A program made the position numbers and the translations under genes. Positions 19,181 to 31,989 of a DNA stretch of 64,000 bases are shown here, in pieces. The DNA is from Rhodococcus sp. H36-A4. Lineage in GTDB: Bacteria > Actinomycetota > Actinomycetes > Mycobacteriales > Mycobacteriaceae. Numbering within the stretch: position 1 is the stretch's first letter; each line of letters begins with the position of its first letter. The notes beneath the pieces are model-generated. The model searched no databases. It was given only the letters and a program-made list of their open reading frames with translations, and was not told the origin of the DNA. The stretch is taken from the NCBI RefSeq assembly GCF_027158005.1, contig NZ_JAPVLQ010000004.1:62001-126000 (forward strand). The letters run 5' to 3'.

Positions 19181-19915
19181 CTATCCGGATACTGCCGCGA
19201 GGGCGTCCGGCAAGGTGAAACGTCCTGCATACAAAGCTTTTCCGACAATCGAACCCTCGACACCGATGCCGACCAAATCCGCGATAGCGCGAAGATCATC
19301 GATGGTCGACACGCCGCCGGAGGCTATGACGGGTACGTCGGTCTTTGCGCACACCTGGCTCAACAGTTCGAGGTTCGGTCCGGTGAGCGTTCCGTCTTTG
19401 GTCACGTCGGTAACGACGTACCGCGAACATCCGTCTCGCTCGAGCCGCTCGAGAACCTCCCACAGGTCACCGCCGTCGCTGACCCAACCGCGGCCTCGCA
19501 ACCGGTTCGAACCGTCGACGACGAGCACATCGAGGCCGACTGCAACACGATCACCGAACTCGCCGATGGCACGCGAACACCACTCGGGATCCTCGAGCGC
19601 CGCAGTGCCGAGGTTCACCCGTGCACAGCCAGTGGCGAGCGCGGCTCTCAGTGACTCGTCGTCGCGGATGCCTCCGGACAATTCCACCTTGACGTCCAGC
19701 TCACCGACGACGTCCGCGAGCAACTCGCGGTTGGAACCACGGCCGAAGGCTGCATCGAGATCGACGAGATGCACCCACTCGGCACCGTCCCTCTGCCACG
19801 CAAGTGCGGCATCCCGCGGGGATCCGTACTTGGTTTCGCTCCCCGCCTCTCCCTGAACGAGACGGACAGCTTCGCCGCCTGCGACATCTACAGCAGGCAA
19901 TAGGACCAGGCTCAC
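19181..19915 (-). CDS. priA: Phosphoribosyl isomerase (HisA/PriA)
   Basis: A 244-residue TIM barrel converting ProFAR to PRFAR. It starts [20 protein letters not shown] with the first catalytic Asp, has [17 protein letters not shown], and a second Asp in [18 protein letters not shown]. Actinobacterial PriA enzymes also do the TrpF reaction on phosphoribosylanthranilate; no trpF gene appears near the trp genes here, which fits. It follows the small membrane protein gene by 75 bp and precedes the impA-like gene by 4 bp. Confidence 0.93.
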   Translation of the reverse strand: MSLVLLPAVDVAGGEAVRLVQGEAGSETKYGSPRDAALAWQRDGAEWVHLVDLDAAFGRGSNRELLADVVGELDVKVELSGGIRDDESLRAALATGCARVNLGTAALEDPEWCSRAIGEFGDRVAVGLDVLVVDGSNRLRGRGWVSDGGDLWEVLERLERDGCSRYVVTDVTKDGTLTGPNLELLSQVCAKTDVPVIASGGVSTIDDLRAIADLVGIGVEGSIVGKALYAGRFTLPDALAAVSG

Positions 19916-19990
19916 GTGCGGTTATACTACTGGTTCGTCAGGCTCACCCGAACGTCGGGGCGGACCAGAGCCGCGTCGGGCCCGCGACTC

Positions 19991-20212
19991 TCATTCGTCG
20001 GGGCCGAGCCCGTTCCGTGTCATCCGTGTCGAGACGACGCCCATCGCCGTGATGGCTGCCGCAATACCGATCGCCACGATGAGCAGACCCCACCCCGGGC
20101 CCGGACGAAGCAGCGCGACGACCACTGTCGTGATCACCAACATCAGAGTGGCGCTGCCGAGAGACGCGATCGCGAGACGTCCGAACGAGAACTCGCGATC
20201 GCGCTTGCTCAC
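19991..20212 (-). CDS. Small two-helix membrane protein in the his operon
   Basis: A 73-residue protein read from a GTG that overlaps the hisH stop by 4 bp (GTGA). After [12 protein letters not shown] it has two membrane helices ([18 protein letters not shown] and [19 protein letters not shown]) and a short charged tail. A longer frame upstream is only the antisense of hisH. Tight coupling between hisH and priA suggests a real gene. No family function is known to me. Confidence 0.65.
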   Translation of the reverse strand: MSKRDREFSFGRLAIASLGSATLMLVITTVVVALLRPGPGWGLLIVAIGIAAAITAMGVVSTRMTRNGLGPDE

Positions 20213-20838
20213 AGCGAATCGACCCAGTTCTTCAGCAGTGCAGCCCCTGCGTCCCCAGACTTCTCCGGATGGAACTGGGTGGCCGACAACGGCCCGTTCT
20301 CGACCGCGGCGAGGAAGTCGCCACCATGGTCGGCCCAGGTCAGCAGCGGCGCTGCCAAGACCTCCGACGGCTCGAGTTCCCAACGCTGCGCCGCGTACGA
20401 GTGAACGAAGTAGAAGCGAGTCTCGGCATCGATACCGTCGAACAGGACACTCTTCTCGGGAGCGCGGACGGTATTCCATCCCATGTGGGGCAAAACCGGT
20501 GCCGCAAGCCGGTCGACGGTGCCGGGCCACTCCCCGCAGCCTGCCGCCTCGATCCCGAATTCGACACCCCGTTCGAACATGATCTGCATCCCGACGCAGA
20601 TGCCGAGCACCGGGCGCCCACCGGCCAACCGCTGACCGATGATCCGATCACCCTTCACCGCCAGCAGGCCTTCCATGCACGCCGCAAACGCGCCGACCCC
20701 GGGAACGACGAGGCCATCGCAAGCGAGCGCGGCCTTCGGGTCTGCAGTGACGGTGACGTCCGCACCGACTCGATCCAGCGCTCGCTTTGCGGAGTGCAGA
20801 TTGCCCGAGCCGTAGTCGAGCAACACCACAGATTTCAT
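20209..20838 (-). CDS. hisH: Imidazole glycerol phosphate synthase, glutaminase subunit
   Basis: A 209-residue class I glutamine amidotransferase that feeds ammonia to HisF. It begins [18 protein letters not shown]; the nucleophile is in [15 protein letters not shown]; the His/Glu pair is in [21 protein letters not shown] is typical for HisH. The ATG overlaps the stop of the upstream MFS gene by 4 bp and its own stop overlaps the small membrane protein gene. Confidence 0.96.
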   Translation of the reverse strand: MKSVVLLDYGSGNLHSAKRALDRVGADVTVTADPKAALACDGLVVPGVGAFAACMEGLLAVKGDRIIGQRLAGGRPVLGICVGMQIMFERGVEFGIEAAGCGEWPGTVDRLAAPVLPHMGWNTVRAPEKSVLFDGIDAETRFYFVHSYAAQRWELEPSEVLAAPLLTWADHGGDFLAAVENGPLSATQFHPEKSGDAGAALLKNWVDSL

Positions 20839-21998
20839 GGCGCGAGTCTATCGGTCGCTCTTCGAGCCGATATCGCCACCGCTACCGCCATGATCGCAGC
20901 CACGGCTGCGGCCATCCCGAAACCGGCGGAGTAACCGGCTGTTCCGACGATGAGCCCCAGCGCCAATGCCCCGGCCCCGGTACCGGCATCGAAACCGATG
21001 TTCCAGGCCGCGCTGGCTTGGCTGTAACGCTCCGGTCCGGCAGCGCGGAACACCATCACCAAACTGTCGTTCTGAGTGGCTCCGTATCCGACACCGAAAA
21101 CGACGGCGGCGATCAGAAACACCGCCGCGGGCGTACTGCCCGACACCGCGAAGGCGAAGACCGCCACGCCCAGCGCAACTGCCACCAATGCGGGCGCAAG
21201 CGACCGGCCGATTCCGATCCGATCGGCTACCCAGCCTGCCCCGTAACGACCGACGAGCATCGCCCCACTGATAACCGAGAGCGCGATGCCGATCAACGAA
21301 GCGCGCTCGGATTCGGCGATCGGCAACAGAGTCGTCAGTCCCCCGAACGACGCCGACGCCGCTGCGATGGCGAGGCACGGGATGACGAACTGCACTGTGC
21401 TGGTTCGAACCTCGGCATGGGCCCCTCTCGACGGAGGTACCGGACGAATTCGAGGCAGAAATGCGATCCCGATCAATCCCAGCATCGGTACCAGTGCCCC
21501 GATGACGTACACGAGCGTCGGGGCAACGGAGAAGACAGCAAGACCCATGGGGAGAGTAACCATCTGAGAGAACGCAACAGCAATTCCCTGAGCACCCGTT
21601 GCTCGACCCAACTGCGACGCCGGAGCAAGCTCGGCGACCAAGGCTGCACCCGCAACCGTCAACATTCCGAAGCCGATACCGCGCACGGCAGAAATAGCCA
21701 ACGCAGGTCCAGCAGCGACGGAGACAGCGAACACGATCGCCGGCAAACCCAGCAGTGCGCAACCGGCAGCGAGGACGAGTCGATGACCGAAGCGCCGCAG
21801 AAGCCGAGGAACCAATAACTGCGTAGCCACGGTGGTGGCCATGAAGATCGCAGTGCTAGCGCCGGCCAACGCATCCGAACCGCCGTTTTCCGAAATCGCC
21901 AGTGGAACTACGGGCAGAAGAAGACCGAATCCGCCGAACGCCGCTGCGCCCATCACCATCGCTGCGGGTAGCCCGCGGATCGCGAACAACGAACTCAA
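20835..21998 (-). CDS. MFS transporter in the his operon
   Basis: A 387-residue membrane protein with twelve predicted helices and major-facilitator features: [18 protein letters not shown] in the loop between helices 2 and 3 and [17 protein letters not shown] in the second half. It sits between hisB (7 bp upstream) and hisH (4-bp overlap), so it is part of the his transcript. Export of histidine, an intermediate or an analogue is possible, but substrate cannot be read. Rhodococcal his operons often carry such a gene, while the M. tuberculosis one does not. Confidence 0.85.
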   Translation of the reverse strand: MSSLFAIRGLPAAMVMGAAAFGGFGLLLPVVPLAISENGGSDALAGASTAIFMATTVATQLLVPRLLRRFGHRLVLAAGCALLGLPAIVFAVSVAAGPALAISAVRGIGFGMLTVAGAALVAELAPASQLGRATGAQGIAVAFSQMVTLPMGLAVFSVAPTLVYVIGALVPMLGLIGIAFLPRIRPVPPSRGAHAEVRTSTVQFVIPCLAIAAASASFGGLTTLLPIAESERASLIGIALSVISGAMLVGRYGAGWVADRIGIGRSLAPALVAVALGVAVFAFAVSGSTPAAVFLIAAVVFGVGYGATQNDSLVMVFRAAGPERYSQASAAWNIGFDAGTGAGALALGLIVGTAGYSAGFGMAAAVAAIMAVAVAISARRATDRLAP

Positions 21999-22005
21999 AC
22001 CGACA

Positions 22006-25120
<3,115 letters not shown>

Positions 25121-25350
25121 AGTGTTTCCCTTCGAGGGTCGAAAGATTTCGGTTGCGAACCTCCAGGATAGTTCCCCCGGATTCGGCTACTACTTCACGT
25201 CCGGACTCGACTACAGCTTCGTGTCGAGCACCCTCGGATAAGCCCGACCCTAGAGCGTGGAGAACCTGTACCGCGAGTTGATTTCTGTCGAACACCTCGA
25301 TGGCCGACGGCAGCACCGAGCAATAGAAGTCGTGTCTTCAGGTGCCGAGC

Positions 25351-26388
25351 TCAGATGCCGAGCGAATGCGCCAGCATCGGCCACGACGCGTGGAGGTCGT
25401 CCTGCCAGTAACCCCAGGAGTGAGTTCCGACGGGACGGAAATTCACCTCGGCAGGAATTCCGAGTCGATACAGCTCCTTGGCCATGTTCGAGGTGCAGAA
25501 ATTCACGACGGCCTCGATGCCTCCGCCGACCAGTAGCTGGTCCGGGAACAGTGTGGCCTTGTCTTCCGCGAATCGAGGATTCAGTGGAGTGTCGTTGGGG
25601 ATACCGGGTAGCCCGGTACCGGTGCTCATGTAGATCTCGGTGCCACGCAGCTTTTCAGCGTTGAGCAGTGGGTCGTTTTCACGCCATACCGGTCCGTCGA
25701 GCGGTCCCCACATGTTCTCGACGTTTCCGCCGCCGTACAACTCGACAACCAACTTCACGAACTGTTGCCCGAGCGGGTCCGATGTCTGCGCACATCCGCT
25801 GTAGGCAGCCACACCCTTGTAGAGACCTGGATAGGCAATGGCCAAGTTCAGAACCGAGGTGCCGGACATGGAAAGGGCGGCTATCGACTGGGTTCCGTTG
25901 GTATCGAACTGTGCATCGATCAACGGTGGTAGTTCCTCGCCGATGAAGGTCTGCCACTTGTTTCGACCGAGGACTGGATCATCGCTTATCCAGTCGGTGT
26001 AGTAGGACCATTTCCCGGCCTGCGGCGTGACTACGAAGGCGTTCTTGTCGGCAAAGAATGCGGTCGCGTCTGTCTGGGACTGCCACGTTGCGGAGTCCTC
26101 GCCCCCTCCCGCGCCGTTCAACAGATAAAGGACGGGCCGTGGGACGGAGCCGTCGGCGGGGGTCATCACCTGGACTGGGATGTTCTTGTCCATGGCCGCC
26201 GAGTAGATCTCCAACCTCGACTGCCGATCATCGATACGGGTGGCCGACACGATGCGCGAACCGTCGCCGGATATCGCCGATGTCACGGGCAAATCCTCGG
26301 CGGACGCGACGCTCACGCCTACTGCGGACGGTGTCAACACACACAACATCACTGCTGTGCATGTCACGATTGTGTTCTTGATCTTCAC
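25351..26388 (-). CDS. Secreted esterase / mycolyltransferase-like protein
   Basis: A 345-residue exported alpha/beta hydrolase of the antigen-85/esterase-D family. The GTG at 26388 with GAGGGCGG upstream gives a clean signal peptide (KIKNTIVTCTAVMLCVLTP, cleavage near ASA-ED at residue 30). The nucleophile elbow is ALSMSGTSVLNLA (Ser175), and THSWGYW near the end supplies the His. Family members move mycolic acids onto trehalose or arabinogalactan outside the membrane, or are relatives with unknown acyl donors. It seems monocistronic. Confidence 0.85.
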   Translation of the reverse strand: MKIKNTIVTCTAVMLCVLTPSAVGVSVASAEDLPVTSAISGDGSRIVSATRIDDRQSRLEIYSAAMDKNIPVQVMTPADGSVPRPVLYLLNGAGGGEDSATWQSQTDATAFFADKNAFVVTPQAGKWSYYTDWISDDPVLGRNKWQTFIGEELPPLIDAQFDTNGTQSIAALSMSGTSVLNLAIAYPGLYKGVAAYSGCAQTSDPLGQQFVKLVVELYGGGNVENMWGPLDGPVWRENDPLLNAEKLRGTEIYMSTGTGLPGIPNDTPLNPRFAEDKATLFPDQLLVGGGIEAVVNFCTSNMAKELYRLGIPAEVNFRPVGTHSWGYWQDDLHASWPMLAHSLGI

Positions 26389-26522
26389 GCGTCCGCCCTC
26401 CGGCGATGTCTTTGACGTTAGTTCGGCGAACAGTATCACTACGACTTCGCGCGATACCGACAATCAACGACCCGGAACCGCTGCGGGTGCAGTCCTCACA
26501 TACATGCCACCCGACGAGCAGG

Positions 26523-26990
26523 TCAGGAGTACTGACGTGCCAGATTGTTCAGAGTCGCGCTGATGCCGTCCGCATTCTTCCGCGGCATCCCGAACATCTC
26601 CAGCATCTTCGGCGCCATGGCGGTTGCGTAGCGGAACGATTCCGTGACCGTGGTCGTACCCGGTGTCTTCTCCTCGAACTCCCACCGCCACGTGTGCCCA
26701 AGGGGGTGCCGCCATTCGATTGCCTGGCTGGTGCCGGAATCGGCGAAGTCTGTCACCGTGCTGGTAATACGGTACGGAACGCCGTACTGCTTCATCCCGA
26801 CCGAGAACTTGGCGCCCTGTTTCAACCGCACCGGTCCCTTGACCGTATCTTTCACCGTGCCCGAGCCGTCGAGTTCACCGTGCCGATGTGGGTCCGCGAC
26901 AATCGCGAAGAGATCGGCGGCGGGCGCTCGTACCTCGATCCGACGAGCAACGATGCGATGTCCTTGGTCGACGTTCTGTGTGGAAGCCAT
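26523..26990 (-). CDS. SRPBCC-fold protein
   Basis: A 155-residue START/SRPBCC-like protein, probably binding a hydrophobic ligand. Typical parts are the first strand and helix RIEVRAPAADLFAIVADPHRHGELDGSG, the central strands IEWRHPLGHTWRWEFEE, and the long C-terminal helix MAPKMLEMFGMPRKNADGISATLNNLARQY. No enzyme function can be named. It lies 134 bp from the esterase gene, same strand, but the gap suggests its own transcript. Confidence 0.75.
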   Translation of the reverse strand: MASTQNVDQGHRIVARRIEVRAPAADLFAIVADPHRHGELDGSGTVKDTVKGPVRLKQGAKFSVGMKQYGVPYRITSTVTDFADSGTSQAIEWRHPLGHTWRWEFEEKTPGTTTVTESFRYATAMAPKMLEMFGMPRKNADGISATLNNLARQYS

Positions 26991-27129
26991 GACGTGCTCA
27001 TACCCGTATTCGGCCCATCCATGCGAGCCGCGACGGATCGAGGATGTTCAATGGACCGATGACCGCAGCGAAGACCATCGATCAGGGCGAAATCAACGGA
27101 GTGGCGACGTACATCGAGGCTTTCGAAAT

Positions 27130-27513
27130 ATGAGTCGCAGTTGCCCATGTCTGCGCGGCGAGCCCTTCGACCGCTGTTGCGAACCGTTCCTGATCGGAGC
27201 AGCGACCGCCCCGACGGCAGAGCACTTGATGCGATCGCGCTACAGCGCCTTCAGCGTCGGCGACGGCGAATACCTGCTGAACACCTGGCACAGTTCGAGC
27301 GCCCCGGCCGAGTTGACGCTCGACCCGAAGCAAAGCTGGTACCGATTGGACATCCACAGAACCGCCGAAGGAGGGCTGATGGACCCGACAGGTGAGGTCG
27401 AGTTCAGTGCGTTCTACCGCCATCCCGAGGGCAATGGGGTGCTCAGAGAATCTTCTCGATTCGTTCGTGAGGACAACCGATGGGTCTACCTCGACGGCGT
27501 CCTGGCGCAGTAA
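27130..27513 (+). CDS. YchJ-family (UPF0225) SEC-C metal-binding protein
   Basis: A 127-residue protein with an N-terminal SEC-C-like motif (CPCLRGEPFDRCCEPFL) that would bind zinc, followed by the NTF2-like YchJ domain: LMRSRYSAFSVGDGEYLLNTWH and FSAFYRHPEGNGVLRESSRFVRED. The reading frame extends upstream but homology begins at the ATG at 27130. YchJ proteins are widespread and uncharacterised. It is convergent with the DUF5997 gene, 9 bp apart. Confidence 0.85.
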   Translation: MSRSCPCLRGEPFDRCCEPFLIGAATAPTAEHLMRSRYSAFSVGDGEYLLNTWHSSSAPAELTLDPKQSWYRLDIHRTAEGGLMDPTGEVEFSAFYRHPEGNGVLRESSRFVREDNRWVYLDGVLAQ

Positions 27514-27522
27514 GCGCATGGA

Positions 27523-27933
27523 CTACCGCTGTTTCTGAGGCCGGTTGGTAGCGGCCCGTCGAGCCTCGTCCTTCGCCTTGACCCGCGCGGCTTCCGCACG
27601 GACCTCGTCCTGTGTACGACGCTCTCGAACCAGCCACTCGGGCTGCTCGTGGAGAAGCTTGTCGATCTCGGATTCGGTCAAAGCGCCGGTGATCTCGGCT
27701 CGCGCAAGACCCGCGATGGACACCCCGAGCTTGCGCGCAATAACGTCCTTCGGGAACGGGCCGTTCTCTTGGAGGTCGACAAGCCACTGCGGCGGTTCTT
27801 TGCGCAATGCGTCCAGTTCGGTGCGGGAGATGGACGCGGCCTGAAACTCTTCCGGCGCTGCGGGAAGGTAGATGCCGAGCTTGTTCGCCGCGGTAAGGGG
27901 CTTCATCTGCTGTGGTTTATTCTCCGGGCTCAC
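27523..27933 (-). CDS. DUF5997 family protein
   Basis: A 136-residue, highly charged helical protein (TAANKLGIYLPAAPEEFQA at the start, PPQWLVDLQENGPFPKDVIARKLGVSIAGLARAEI in the middle, basic C-terminus). This family of unknown function is typically divergent from a LysR regulator in actinobacteria, as here (77 bp between starts). A second ATG nine codons in, directly before KPLTAANK, is a possible alternative start. The GVSIAGLARAE segment looks like a degenerate HTH. Confidence 0.75.
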   Translation of the reverse strand: MSPENKPQQMKPLTAANKLGIYLPAAPEEFQAASISRTELDALRKEPPQWLVDLQENGPFPKDVIARKLGVSIAGLARAEITGALTESEIDKLLHEQPEWLVRERRTQDEVRAEAARVKAKDEARRAATNRPQKQR

Positions 27934-28010
27934 CCCGATAGCCTATCTGCCCACAGTTGGGCCGGACGCCACTGTCCAGGACAACGGCCCGAGTCGCCTA
28001 CTGTTGAGAT

Positions 28011-29030
28011 GTGAATTTCGACGTGCAGTCCCTCCGCTGGTACATCGCTGTCGCGGAAGAATTGCATTTCGCCCGCGCTGCCAAAACCTTGAACATCGCC
28101 CGGACACGGTTGAGTGCCGCGGTCATCGAACTCGAAACCGAACTCGGCTACTCGTTGTTCGTTCCCGGCGCGTCGCCGACCGAGCTCACCGATCGCGGCA
28201 CCGAATTTCTCCAGACCGCACGCGTGATGGTCGCCGAAGAAGACGAACTGCTGCGTGCCGATGCGTCGAACGAGCAGTCCGCCACGCTCACCGTCGGTTT
28301 CACCGAAGGCGTCACGCCGACCAAGTGGACCCGAATCTGGTCCGAGCGATTTCCCGACATCGCATTGGAACTGATCCCCACCACAGCCGACACACAGGAG
28401 TTTTCGCTTCGATCGGGCGTCATCGATGTCGGTTTCGTACGACTCCCGGTCGACCGGAACGATCTCAGCGTCATCAGCCTCTACGAGGAAGTGGCGGTGG
28501 TGATCGTTCCCAAGGATCACCCAGTCGCCGCGTTCGATCGCATCGCCGTGACAGACCTCGCCGACGAGCACCTGCTGCAGGAACCGTCGGCGGTACCCGA
28601 GTGGGCGTCGATTGCCACCGAAATCGCGGACGGCACGAGACTGGCACCGCCGCAGGTGAATTCACATGCCGAACTGGTCGAGTACGTTGCCGCTGGGCTG
28701 GGCATCGCCGTTCTCCCACAGTCGATCGCTCGATTGCACAGCCGCAAGGACCTCGTGTATCGCCCGATCGACGGCGTAGCGGGCTCCCCCATCGCCATTG
28801 CATGGCTCATAGACAAGACCACCGAAGAGGTCGAGGACTTCGTCGGCATCGTCCGCGGACGCTCGGTCCGAAGCTCGCGGGGAACTCCGACGCCACCAAC
28901 CAGTGCAGCGAACCGCAACAACAGTGCGGCAAAGAAGAAACAGCAACTGGCCGCGAAGTCGAGCCAGCCGGCGAAGGGCGCGCGCGGAAGCAGGAAGAAC
29001 CCTTCCGGCAAGCGCCCGAGGCGGCCCTAG
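28011..29030 (+). CDS. LysR-family transcriptional regulator
   Basis: A 339-residue regulator from a GTG start. Residues 4-62 form the winged HTH (LRWYIAVAEELHFARAAKTLNIAR). Residues 90-290 are the substrate-binding fold (TLTVGFTEGVTPTKWTRIW, VIDVGFVRLPVDRNDL, AELVEYVAAGLGIAVLPQSIARL). The last 55 residues are a lysine/arginine-rich tail, common in rhodococcal members paired with DUF5997. Targets are probably the divergent DUF5997 gene and itself. It is the last gene before the catabolic island. Confidence 0.85.
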   Translation: MNFDVQSLRWYIAVAEELHFARAAKTLNIARTRLSAAVIELETELGYSLFVPGASPTELTDRGTEFLQTARVMVAEEDELLRADASNEQSATLTVGFTEGVTPTKWTRIWSERFPDIALELIPTTADTQEFSLRSGVIDVGFVRLPVDRNDLSVISLYEEVAVVIVPKDHPVAAFDRIAVTDLADEHLLQEPSAVPEWASIATEIADGTRLAPPQVNSHAELVEYVAAGLGIAVLPQSIARLHSRKDLVYRPIDGVAGSPIAIAWLIDKTTEEVEDFVGIVRGRSVRSSRGTPTPPTSAANRNNSAAKKKQQLAAKSSQPAKGARGSRKNPSGKRPRRP

Positions 29031-29059
29031 TCATCGGGCTATTTGCATAACCCGATGAC
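29030..29059. terminator. Hairpin between LysR and the binding-protein gene
   Basis: GTCATCGGG at 29030-29038 pairs perfectly with CCCGATGAC at 29051-29059 around a 12-nt loop. It starts in the LysR stop codon and lies between two convergent genes, so a bidirectional terminator is likely. It also marks the left edge of the catabolic island. Confidence 0.55.
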
Positions 29060-29088
29060 CTGGGCCGACTACCTTCTTCGCGGGGCTA

Positions 29089-30687
29089 CTACGACTTCCA
29101 CGCCGTCCCGAAGAGCGCCATCGAATTGGAGGAGCCCACCACTCCGTGCACGGTGGGGTTCCACACGACGAACTCAGCGAAGGAACTGTAGACCAAGAAG
29201 GGCACGTCCTTGTTGACCTGCTGCTGGATCTGGTCGATCAGTTCGGCCTTCTTGTCCTTGTCGGAGGCCAACTGCAGATTGTCGATCAGCGAGTCCATTT
29301 CTGGGCTGGTGTACATCCCGTAGGTTTGCTTGCCTTCGCTGTGCATCGTCGCCTGCATCTTTGGAAATGGGTCGGCTTCGCGATAGGACAGACCCCACGC
29401 CGCGAGATCGTAGTTCCGTTCCTTGGCGATAGTGCGGACTTGGTCACCGATTGTCGGCATCAAGTTGACCTGGACATCGAAGCCAACTGCTTCCAGTTGC
29501 GCTTCGACGGCGAGCGCAGTCTGCTGCGAGGCCGGGTCTGATGCGTCGATCACTTCGAGTTTGCCGTTGTAGCCGTCTGCCATCGCCTCCGCAAGCAATT
29601 GTTTGGCTTCTTCAGGGGCGACGGGCGTGGACTGGGTCTGCGTGTGCCAGCGCGAGTACTCCGGGAAAATCGTGCCGTTTCCCAGGTCGGGATCGTCGAA
29701 TGCGCGCTGGGTGATGATCTGCGGATCAACGGCAAGTTGCATCGCCTGACGCACGCGTGGGTCAGCTCCGGGACGGCCCTCCGAGGCATTGATGAGCGCG
29801 GCGTTTCCGGCGGCGGTCATGTTCACATAGCCGCTCATCCCGCGCTCCACGACCTCGTTGACCTCGTCGGGTTCGCGGACGAACGTCGAGTCGATGCCAC
29901 CGTTGTACATGGTTTCCAGTCCGACCTGCGTCCCAGGAAGGTACACGATGCGCAGCGCATCCAGATTCGGCTCCCCTGCCCAGTAGTCGTCTCGTGCCGA
30001 CAACGTCATGCTGTCAGCCTGAGCCCAGGCAGCAAGGGTGAAGGGTCCTGCCCCGATCGGCGTGAACTTTCCGTCCGGACCGTCCGACTCGGTGGAGACG
30101 ATCATGCCCGGACCGGTTGTGAGCAACCCGGGAAAGTCGGACCAGGACTTATTGAGTGTGTAGGTGACGGTCCGATCGCCCGATGTCTCGATGCTCTCCA
30201 CGCTGTCGTTCCATAGCGCTGCCTCCGGAGCCGGCTTGGCCGCATAGCGTTCCTGGCTCGCTTTCACCGCCGCCGCATCTACTGGCATGTTGTTGGAGAA
30301 ACTCACGCCTTCCCGCAACGTCAGGGTCCAGGTTCGAAAGTCGTCGTCGTGGTCGAGGCTCTGCGCCATCTGCGGAACGAATTCGTTGGACTCGGTGTCG
30401 AATCGCAGCAGTGAATCGTAGATGTTCAGCATCTCTACGCCACCGGTGGTGACCGCCGCGATCGCCACTGCTGGGTCCAGCGCCGCCGGCTCCGAGTACG
30501 CCCCGAAGGAAAGGGTGCCGCCGGAGACGGGATCACCACTGTCGGTGGCCCCCCTCATGCCCTCGCTCAACTCGTCGGTGGCGGCCCCGCTACCGTTGTC
30601 GGCCCCGCTGGCGCAGCCGACAAGCAGCAGCGCGGCCGCGACGGGCACCGCGATCGACTTCCACAGCAATTTCTTGTTGCGATACAT
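29089..30687 (-). CDS. Extracellular solute-binding lipoprotein (family 5)
   Basis: A 532-residue lipoprotein of the dipeptide/nickel/oligopeptide-binding type. The signal ends at a lipobox LLVGC (Cys25), so it should be anchored on the outer face of the membrane. SBP_bac_5 marks are GGTLSFGAYSEPAALDPA, WTLTLREGVSFSNNMPVDA and AMQLAVDPQIITQRAF. It is a paralogue of the protein at 51818-53434. No permease or ATPase is near, so it must use a remote transporter or act as a sensor. A KstR2-like box lies about 210 bp upstream of the start, which ties it to the catabolic cluster. Confidence 0.88.
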   Translation of the reverse strand: MYRNKKLLWKSIAVPVAAALLLVGCASGADNGSGAATDELSEGMRGATDSGDPVSGGTLSFGAYSEPAALDPAVAIAAVTTGGVEMLNIYDSLLRFDTESNEFVPQMAQSLDHDDDFRTWTLTLREGVSFSNNMPVDAAAVKASQERYAAKPAPEAALWNDSVESIETSGDRTVTYTLNKSWSDFPGLLTTGPGMIVSTESDGPDGKFTPIGAGPFTLAAWAQADSMTLSARDDYWAGEPNLDALRIVYLPGTQVGLETMYNGGIDSTFVREPDEVNEVVERGMSGYVNMTAAGNAALINASEGRPGADPRVRQAMQLAVDPQIITQRAFDDPDLGNGTIFPEYSRWHTQTQSTPVAPEEAKQLLAEAMADGYNGKLEVIDASDPASQQTALAVEAQLEAVGFDVQVNLMPTIGDQVRTIAKERNYDLAAWGLSYREADPFPKMQATMHSEGKQTYGMYTSPEMDSLIDNLQLASDKDKKAELIDQIQQQVNKDVPFLVYSSFAEFVVWNPTVHGVVGSSNSMALFGTAWKS

Positions 30688-31158
30688 AGAGGGCTTCCTT
30701 ACTTTCTCGATGGTGAGTTTCTCTCTGTGGGATCGCTCTGCGGCGGTGCGAAACCGCGGAACGCTCGACCGGAAAGCTCTCGGAACGTGCTGAGCGCGGC
30801 GATAAGCATCGGCGGCGCGGTCTAGGTGACTTGCACCTCGACATCGGGCACTGAGAGCACAGTCCGATCAGCCTTCAGCGGCCCTTACCAAAGCACTACT
30901 TGAGCAAGCGCTTGATTCGACCCTAACAGCAGTCTGCCGAAAATGAGGCGATTGAAGTGAAACCAGTCACAGCCGCATGTTTGTGTGCCTCTTCGTCATC
31001 GAGAGTGCGGAACGTCGATCCGCGGAGATGAGTGGAACCACACCCTGAAGACCAGGACCAGGCCTTTCAGGACATCAGCAAGGTCATGGGATCGACGAAG
31101 CCGCAGCTCACTGGTGATCATCCGCTTCACGCGCAGCGCGGTCAGCTGCGCAGCACGG
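30688..31158. other. Non-coding stretch with one operator
   Basis: 471 bp between the two minus-strand genes. Beyond the operator at 30898-30917, which leaves a leader of about 210 nt for the binding-protein gene, I see no convincing gene. A GTG-started 58-codon plus-strand frame at 31032-31208 overlaps the SDR gene and is probably chance. Confidence 0.6.
30898..30917 (-). promoter_or_regulatory. KstR2-like operator 1
   Basis: On the minus strand this reads AATCAAGCGCTTGCTCAAGT, in the direction of the binding-protein gene that starts at 30687. The core fits the published KstR2 box AnCAAGnnCTTGnT. The same 20 bases occur before the MaoC operon and, with one change, before the second binding protein. 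The likely ligand is the TetR protein encoded at 33264-33857. Confidence 0.75.
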
Positions 31159-31989
31159 TCAGCGAATCGTCATCTGGCCGCCGTCGATGTTCCACGACTG
31201 CCCGGTGATCCACCGTCCCTTGTCGCTGGCCAGGAATGCCACGGCAAACGCAATTTCTTGCGGGGTGCCGGCGCGGCCCAGCGGCACTCGCTCCGCGATC
31301 AGCACGTCCCACTGGTCGGCCGTCAGATCGTCCAGACGTGAAGTAGACACGATCCCCGGGCACAGCGCATTGACCCGAATCTGGTCATTTCCCAATTCCT
31401 TGGCCATCGACGAGGTCAGGGACTGCACCGCGGCCTTCGAGGCAGAGTATGCCGCCGCGTTGGCACCGCTGATCTTGCCGGCAAGGGAGGAGATATTGAC
31501 GATGGAGCCGCCGCGCCCCTGCGCAACGAATTGGCGAGCGAATGCCCTGCTCATCAAGAAGGTCCCGCGCACGTTCACCCGCATCACGAAGTCCCAGATG
31601 TCCGCCGCCAGGTCCGTGACCGGGACGCGGTCCCCAGCGCGAGCGGCCGCGGCGTTGTTCACGAGGATGTCGGCTCTGCCGAACTCCGCCACCACCCTAT
31701 CCCGCAACCCGTCGACTGCGGCCTCGTCGGAAACATCCAGTACCGCGGTGAGCGCGCGGACCCCGAGGCTCCGCGCCTCCCCGGCCACCGACTCGATGTC
31801 GCGCCATCCGCTGGCCCGTTCCTCTTCCGTGTACCGGTCGGGAGTGCGCCCCGTGCCCGTGAGCACCAGATCGCAACCCTCGCGCGCGAGCTCCATCGCG
31901 ATGGAGCGGCCAATGGATCTTTCGCGGCCTGCACCCGAAATCACCGCCACCTTGCCCGCGAGCCCGCTCGCCTGCACGCCGCTCGTCAT
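31159..31989 (-). CDS. Short-chain dehydrogenase/reductase
   Basis: A 276-residue classical SDR. The cofactor site is VAVISGAGRERSIGRSIAMEL, followed by DVSD and NNAAAA; the catalytic set is NISSLAGK and YSASKAAV, with the end WNIDGGQMTIR. The Arg/Thr after the second strand suggests NADPH is possible. The start at 31989 overlaps the thiolase stop by 4 bp. It probably oxidises a 3-hydroxyacyl-CoA or reduces a ketone in the island's pathway, working next to the thiolase. The exact substrate is unknown. Confidence 0.85.
   Translation of the reverse strand: MTSGVQASGLAGKVAVISGAGRERSIGRSIAMELAREGCDLVLTGTGRTPDRYTEEERASGWRDIESVAGEARSLGVRALTAVLDVSDEAAVDGLRDRVVAEFGRADILVNNAAAARAGDRVPVTDLAADIWDFVMRVNVRGTFLMSRAFARQFVAQGRGGSIVNISSLAGKISGANAAAYSASKAAVQSLTSSMAKELGNDQIRVNALCPGIVSTSRLDDLTADQWDVLIAERVPLGRAGTPQEIAFAVAFLASDKGRWITGQSWNIDGGQMTIR

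Noticed and set aside
25121..25350. Attenuator, T-box or riboswitch before hisD
   Set aside because: No leader peptide with His codons, no T-box core and no strong terminator/antiterminator pair could be recognised.
31032..31208. GTG-started 58-codon plus-strand frame
   Set aside because: The middle looks partly coding, but it overlaps the end of the SDR gene, has no known family and no good ribosome site.
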